NCBI GenBank assembly: GCA_000151295.1
Contig: GG745335.1
Location: forward strand, 744,329 to 779,825
Direction: 5' to 3'
Length of the DNA: 35,497 nucleotides
Source of the DNA: Allomyces macrogynus ATCC 38327
Lineage: Eukaryota > Blastocladiomycota > Blastocladiomycetes > Blastocladiales > Blastocladiaceae
Under the pieces are notes generated by a model, which was given only the letters and a program-made list of their open reading frames with translations, ran no database searches and had not been told where the DNA came from. The translations under genes were made by a program, and so were the position numbers. Positions 31,567 to 35,497 of the stretch are shown here, piece by piece. Numbering within the stretch: position 1 is the first letter of the stretch; each line of letters opens with the position of its first letter.

Positions 31567-32174
31567 TTAGTGGATGGCCGACCAGACGCTACACGCACGA
31601 GGAAAAGAATAGACCCGTTAGCCACTTTGCTCCAGGTCCGACGATGGTCGAAAAACAGCGGCAGAAACGCACTTCTTGAGGTAGCCCGACTGCTGAGCGA
31701 GACGGTTGAGCGAGTCGTCCGACTCACCGGCGCGGCGGACGGCACCCGAGAAGGCGAACGTGTGGAAGTCGCCGGTCATGACGCCGTTTTCGTGGACATC
31801 GGCAATGTTGATCTGGACCGACGAGTGGTCCTTGGCGGTGATCAGACGGCCAGTGGCGGAGCTGTGGGAGGTGGGCGAGGATTGGGGGGGGGGGGGGGTC
31901 AGTATTTATGCTGCGGGAAGTCTTTGCCGTCCATCTATCGACGCCGTTGGCTCGCAAGCGGTCGAAGGGCCACTCTGCGACGCGGCGGCGGTTGCGTGCG
32001 CCGCAAACGCTTGTCGGCCAACAACCGAGGAGAGCGCGCTGCCGTGGAGCGGCAGGCATAGTGGCCCCGCTCCGGAGCGAGCGAACGACGACGGCACGGC
32101 GCAAGCAGGCAGGGAGATACCGACCACTTGCGGGGGATGTACAGGTCAACGATGTCGCCCTTGTCGTTCTGCAT
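31567..32174 (-). CDS. 40S ribosomal protein eS21
   Basis: Exons in transcription order 32174-32125, 31861-31673 and 31588-31567; 86 residues, the normal length. The start [16 protein letters not shown] is nearly invariant in eS21. The splices give [20 protein letters not shown] and GYLK-NVWSAIH, both expected. In between are [19 protein letters not shown] and [18 protein letters not shown]. eS21 is a small-subunit protein involved in 18S rRNA maturation. Intron 1 (31862-32124, 263 nt) is much longer than most introns here and holds a run of 15 C on the coding strand near its acceptor. The gene is divergent from the eEF1A-like gene, about 700 bases apart. Confidence 0.92.
31884..31898. repeat. 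Poly-G/poly-C run in eS21 intron 1
   Basis: Fifteen G on the plus strand, so C on the coding strand, ending 22 bases before the acceptor. Here it can serve as a pyrimidine tract. Confidence 0.9.
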
Positions 32175-32871
32175 GGTGATGGCTGCTGAATCGAATCTGG
32201 CCACGGCGGGAGAGGGGGAATCAAGACTGGGACAGCGCGCGCGCGAAACCAACCGGACTGATGCACGGTGCCGGTGCTTGCCTGGCGCATATCGTGTTGT
32301 CGGCGCGTTGCCGTCCGCGTGCTGGCACGTCGGACCGTTGCTAGGGCGTCACGTGTCTGCTAAAGCAATGCCATGCTTTTTCATCAAGTGTCTGACGTGG
32401 TAGCCACGCATTTCTCACGCGCGTCTGACACGCAAGTGTCTCCCGCCCTGCACGTTTTCGGCGTGTCGTTTGTCTCGCCGAGAGCGCGCGAGATCAAGGC
32501 CGTTGGCGACCAGTAAATGCATAGACACTAGCAGCAATGTGATAGCGATTACGAGCAAACCTGCATCCAAGCTTTGGCTGCGCGCGGCCGTCCATTTATG
32601 TTGCTTGCGACACCACTCAACGCCTGCCAATACCGCTGAGCCAGGCACCGCTGAGCCAGTGTCCACCGTCGCGCTCCTGCTCGGCTGCACGTCTTTGAAT
32701 ATCGAGTGCCCACGAGTCCAAAATGTTGGTTGCTCCGAATCCACCAACGTGCCCAGTCGCCCCCTGCATCTCAGGCTGGCGATCCGCGCACCATGGTCGA
32801 CTGATCCCTCGATCGATCAACATAGGAGCCCAGTCGCCAAACCGACTGAAGCGGCCGCTCTGGCTGCTCCA
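32175..32871. promoter_or_regulatory. Divergent promoter region, eS21 / eEF1A-like
   Basis: 697 bases. A direct repeat, two copies of GCTGAGCCAG, lies near 32636-32660. The eEF1A-like frame is open back to about 32470 but holds no ATG before 32872. No other gene is seen. Confidence 0.45.
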
Positions 32872-34938
32872 ATGGGGGTCCTCTTGTCGGGCCTGACCCC
32901 CGCAACCCCGTCGACCCCATCAACTGGGCCCACTATTACCCATGCAGGCCCCGTCGAGAAATTACCGCTGACTGTGGCTCTGATCGGCGCGCCCGGCGCC
33001 GGCAAATCCGCGCTCGCCGGCCACCTGCAATTTTGCACAGGCAACCTCCCCGCCGCGACCGTCACCGCCTTCGAACGCATCGCGCACGGCGCCGTCCACG
33101 GCGGCGCCATCCCTTCGAGCAAAGCGCCCGACACACCTGCGCTCCCGCCCGTTCCCGTACCCACGACGGCACGCCGCCCCTCGACCAAGTTGCTGGCACC
33201 CAAAACCGGCACCACCACTACGGCCACGTCGTTCCAGTACGCGTGGCTGCACGACCGTGCGCGCGGCGCCGACTGGGCGCCGACCACGCTCGCCTCGACG
33301 CGGTACCATGTGCGCGTGCTCGATACGCGCGGCTCGCGCACGGCCATGGCGGTGACAACTGGCGCACTCGTGCGCGCCGACTTGCTGGTGCTCGTCGTGT
33401 CGGCGGTCCCGAGCGAGTGGGCAAAGAGTATGGGCACGGTCGCGCCCGCAGCACCGTCGACGATGGCTGCGCCAGTGACCCTGACGACGCCGCAATTGGT
33501 GGAGAGTCATGAGATGCAGGGGGAGGGCGGCGAGGCGCGGTACCTGCTCATGGTCGCGTATGCGATGGGAGTCCGGCAAGTGCTCGTGGCCGTCAACAAG
33601 ATGGACCAGGTGCAGTGGGCGGGGGACCGGTTCACGGCGGTGGTCAAGGACACGTCGAGCGTCTTGAAGAAGATTGGGTTTAATGTCAAGGCCGTGGCGT
33701 TTGTGCCCGTCGCAGCAATTGCAGGTGACGGGATCATGGAGCCACCGCCGGCAGCGCGCGCGCCGTGGTATCTTGGGTGGCGACGTGATGGGAAGCTCGG
33801 CGAGAAGACGGGTGCGTTGGCTCGAGTCGGCACTCCTCTCTGCTCCGGGTTGATCCCGATTCGCGTTTTTCTCAGGCCACTCGCTGATGCAAGCCATTGA
33901 CGCGTCGAATCCGCCGCGCAAACTGCTCGACCGTGCGCTGCGCGCGACCGTTCTGGAGATCCATCCGCCGATCCACCACACGGTCCACGCCGACGGCGGC
34001 ACGTCACGCGGTGGGCCTCTGATTGTCGGCCGTGTCGAAGCCGGCGCGCTGCGTGTCGGGCTCGATGTGCGTCTGGCCCCGACCCTGCTCCGCGCCACGA
34101 TCCGCAGCTGCCATTCGGGCACCACCAGCCCGTTGGCGCCTGCACCCGTCCCAAACCCCGGCTCGACCGTCGCATTTGTCCTCGACGGCATCTTCCCCGA
34201 CGAAATCCACGTCGGCGACGTGATCGGCCCAGCGCCCACCAACTCCACCAAGCTCCCGCCAAGCAGCGCCGCCGCGCCCGGCCTACCCCCCGTCCCGCGC
34301 CCGTGGTCCTCGTCCGCTTCTCCACCGCCCTCACCAACCCGCGCGGCTACTTCACGCAAGTCCGGCGGCGCCGGTGCCAATGACACGGCCGACCCGGCGC
34401 GCCCGGCCGCAGCCATGACGCTCGTGATCCTGGTTCTTGTCGACCACGCACGCGTTCTCGCGCCCGGATGGACACCGACCCTCGCGGTCCATGCGGCACG
34501 GGTCAAGGTGAAAGTGACGGACTTGGTGGGGAAAGTTGATCGCCGGTCGGGCCAGGTGATTGAAGACAGGCCGCGGCACTTGCATCCTGGGGATGCGGCG
34601 GCCGTACGGTGTGTGCCGCTCGTGCCCGTCTGTGTGGAACCTGTCGCGGACGTGCCGAGTATGGCGCGGATTGTGTTGCTGGATACGATGGACGAGGTGG
34701 GGGCGGCGGTGGCGCGTGCTGAGTCGGCGGCGGCGGGGCGGGGAGGGGAGGGGGTCAAGAAGGTGATGGTGGGGAGGGAGAGGCCGGTTGCCGTTGGCGT
34801 GATCAAGAGTGTCGACAAGGTACGGACGGTGGAATTGGTGATTTGGCGGGACAAAACAAAGTCTCACCCCCCTGGGCTCGTTTGTAGTACGACGACGACG
34901 GGAAGGTGTTCACTTGCCCGCGCAAGCGGTCTGTCTGA
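32872..34938 (+). CDS. Divergent eEF1A-like protein with degenerate GTPase switches
   Basis: Exons 32872-33811, 33876-34819 and 34888-34938 give 644 residues (eEF1A is about 460). Homology to eEF1A runs the whole length: LTVALIGAPGAGKSALAGHL (P-loop, residues 39-46 GAPGAGKS), SFQYAWLHDRARG, VAVNKMDQV (G4, residues 242-245), VLKKIGFNVKAVAFVPV, MEPP...APWYLGW, VGRVEAGALRVGL, KVDRRSGQVIED, LHPGDAAAV, and at the end RPVAVGVIKSVDK. That ending is typical of eEF1A and not of Hbs1 or eRF3. But switch I RGITI is RGADW, and G3 DAPGH is DTRGS (151-155), so the Thr and catalytic His used for GTP hydrolysis are gone. Pro/Ala/Thr-rich inserts interrupt the G domain and domains II-III. It probably is not a working elongation factor; it may bind GTP or have a structural or regulatory role. 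The start is the only ATG in frame before the P-loop. Confidence 0.82.
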
Positions 34939-35087
34939 ATGGTTGCGACTGGAATGGCGAACGTGAGCACGACGACGAAGAAACTTGCCCACCGGATCTT
35001 GGAACGGAAATATAAACAGGGATAACAATTCGAGAGAGATCAACGCCCCTCTCCTCTCCTCCACCCTCCGCCAGCGCCCCGCCTTGC

Positions 35088-35497
35088 TCACGGCCCCGGC
35101 GACCCATCCTCATCCTCCTCCAAGATCGGGTCCTCGGCATCCGGCCCCTCGTGGCCCGCATGCCGCGCCCACTCAGACGCCATCTCCTGCTGCACTCGGC
35201 GCCGCAAAAACTGCTCGCGCGTTGGGCGCGGGTTCCTACCCCGCGCCGCCTGTCCCGCCGCTGAAAACTCGGCATCAATCGCCTCGAGGCTGGCCTCGCG
35301 CATGCGGTGCCGCTGGCGGCGCAACTTCGCCTAATGTAGGCCACACGCATTGCACAGCGTGCCTTTACCGTCGGGTCCACGGCGCCACTCGGGCGTGTCG
35401 GACGCCGAACAGCTGTGGCAGCACCCGCCGGGCGGCGGGCCGGCCTTGGCCGTTTCTTGAGCGGGAGTGGGACCGTCGCGGACTCGTCGCCGAGGGG
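35088..35497 (-). CDS. GATA-type zinc-finger protein, partial, with an in-frame TAG inside the finger
   Basis: On the minus strand the frame enters from the right edge and reads a GATA finger: [19 protein letters not shown], then TLCNACGLH, with the CX2C-X18-CX2C spacing (about 35341-35420). The next codon is TAG (35333-35331), followed at once by [12 protein letters not shown], the basic tail that normally follows a Tyr or Phe in GLYYAKLRR-like sequences. After that an acidic tail ends at TGA 35090-35088. So the open frame on both sides looks like one gene interrupted by a single nonsense codon. It could be a true mutation, a base-calling error (TAC or TAT read as TAG), or, less likely, a splice artefact, because no intron fits. 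GATA factors bind GATA sites and control nitrogen, iron or light responses in fungi; which applies here is unknown. Confidence 0.65.

Noticed and set aside
32962..34854. 630-codon open frame on the minus strand
   Set aside because: It lies antisense to the eEF1A-like exons and crosses their intron; its Ser/Thr/Arg-rich translation has no family resemblance. Strong GC3 bias leaves antisense frames open.
32872..34938. Identification as Hbs1 or eRF3
   Set aside because: The C-terminal RPVAVGVIKSVDK and KVDRRSGQ motifs match eEF1A; Hbs1 and eRF3 end differently and have other N-terminal domains.
1..35497. tRNA genes, rRNA, CRISPR arrays, transposons
   Set aside because: No repeat-spacer array, transposase frame, terminal repeats or cloverleaf with A/B boxes was recognised; small RNA genes could still be missed by eye.

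Overview
This is a gene-dense, GC-rich eukaryotic nuclear window. Genes carry many short GT-AG introns (mostly about 60-100 nt) on both strands, with strong G/C preference at third codon positions. Fungal-type genes (a Pho80-type cyclin, a mid-SUN Slp1-like protein, a Hac1-type bZIP, a GATA factor) sit beside LRRC9, a family tied to cilia and flagella. Together these suggest a flagellated early-diverging fungus; Blastocladiomycota is my best guess, but this is inference and a chytrid is not excluded. All exon coordinates below were worked out by hand from splice sites, reading phase and family alignment from memory.

Layout, left to right: a mid-SUN ER/nuclear-envelope protein (1-3860, +, 5' end outside the window); a weakly supported small gene (4239-4737, +); a Pho80-like cyclin (5919-6814, +); LRRC9 (7243-10901, -), divergent from a Hac1/XBP1-type bZIP gene (11565-13421, +); mitoribosomal protein mS38 (13798-15125, +); palmitoyl-protein thioesterase PPT1 (15670-17225, +); a PRELI/UPS lipid-transfer protein (18173-18976, +); Asterix/WDR83OS (19306-19910, -), divergent from RIC1 (20116-25050, +); ribosomal protein uL13 (25384-26446, -), divergent from nucleoporin NUP35/Nup53 (26922-27798, +); mitoribosomal protein mL44 (28054-29287, -), divergent from GPI2/PIG-C (29784-31302, +); ribosomal protein eS21 (31567-32174, -), divergent from a degenerate eEF1A-like GTPase (32872-34938, +); and the C-terminal part of a GATA-finger protein (35088 to the right edge, -).

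The most interesting signal is in the bZIP gene. Downstream of the basic-leucine zipper lie two small hairpins (12992-13008 and 13027-13050). Their 7-nt loops, CTGCCGT and CTGCAGT, both fit the IRE1 target loop CNGCNGN. Cleavage after the third loop base of each would excise 38 nt (13000-13037) and shift the frame, so one gene would give an unspliced 618-residue and a spliced 533-residue protein. This is the layout of the unfolded-protein-response switch HAC1/XBP1.

Other notable points are an eEF1A-derived protein that has lost key GTPase switch residues; a GPI2 gene whose conserved central segment lies in a different frame from the continuous open frame on both sides; an in-frame TAG exactly where the GATA finger should have its aromatic residue; and homopolymer G runs of 15-16 nt inside introns. 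Several genes act in the ER and secretory pathway (SUN/Slp1-like, Hac1-like, Asterix, RIC1, GPI2), but nothing in the sequence shows that they are co-regulated.
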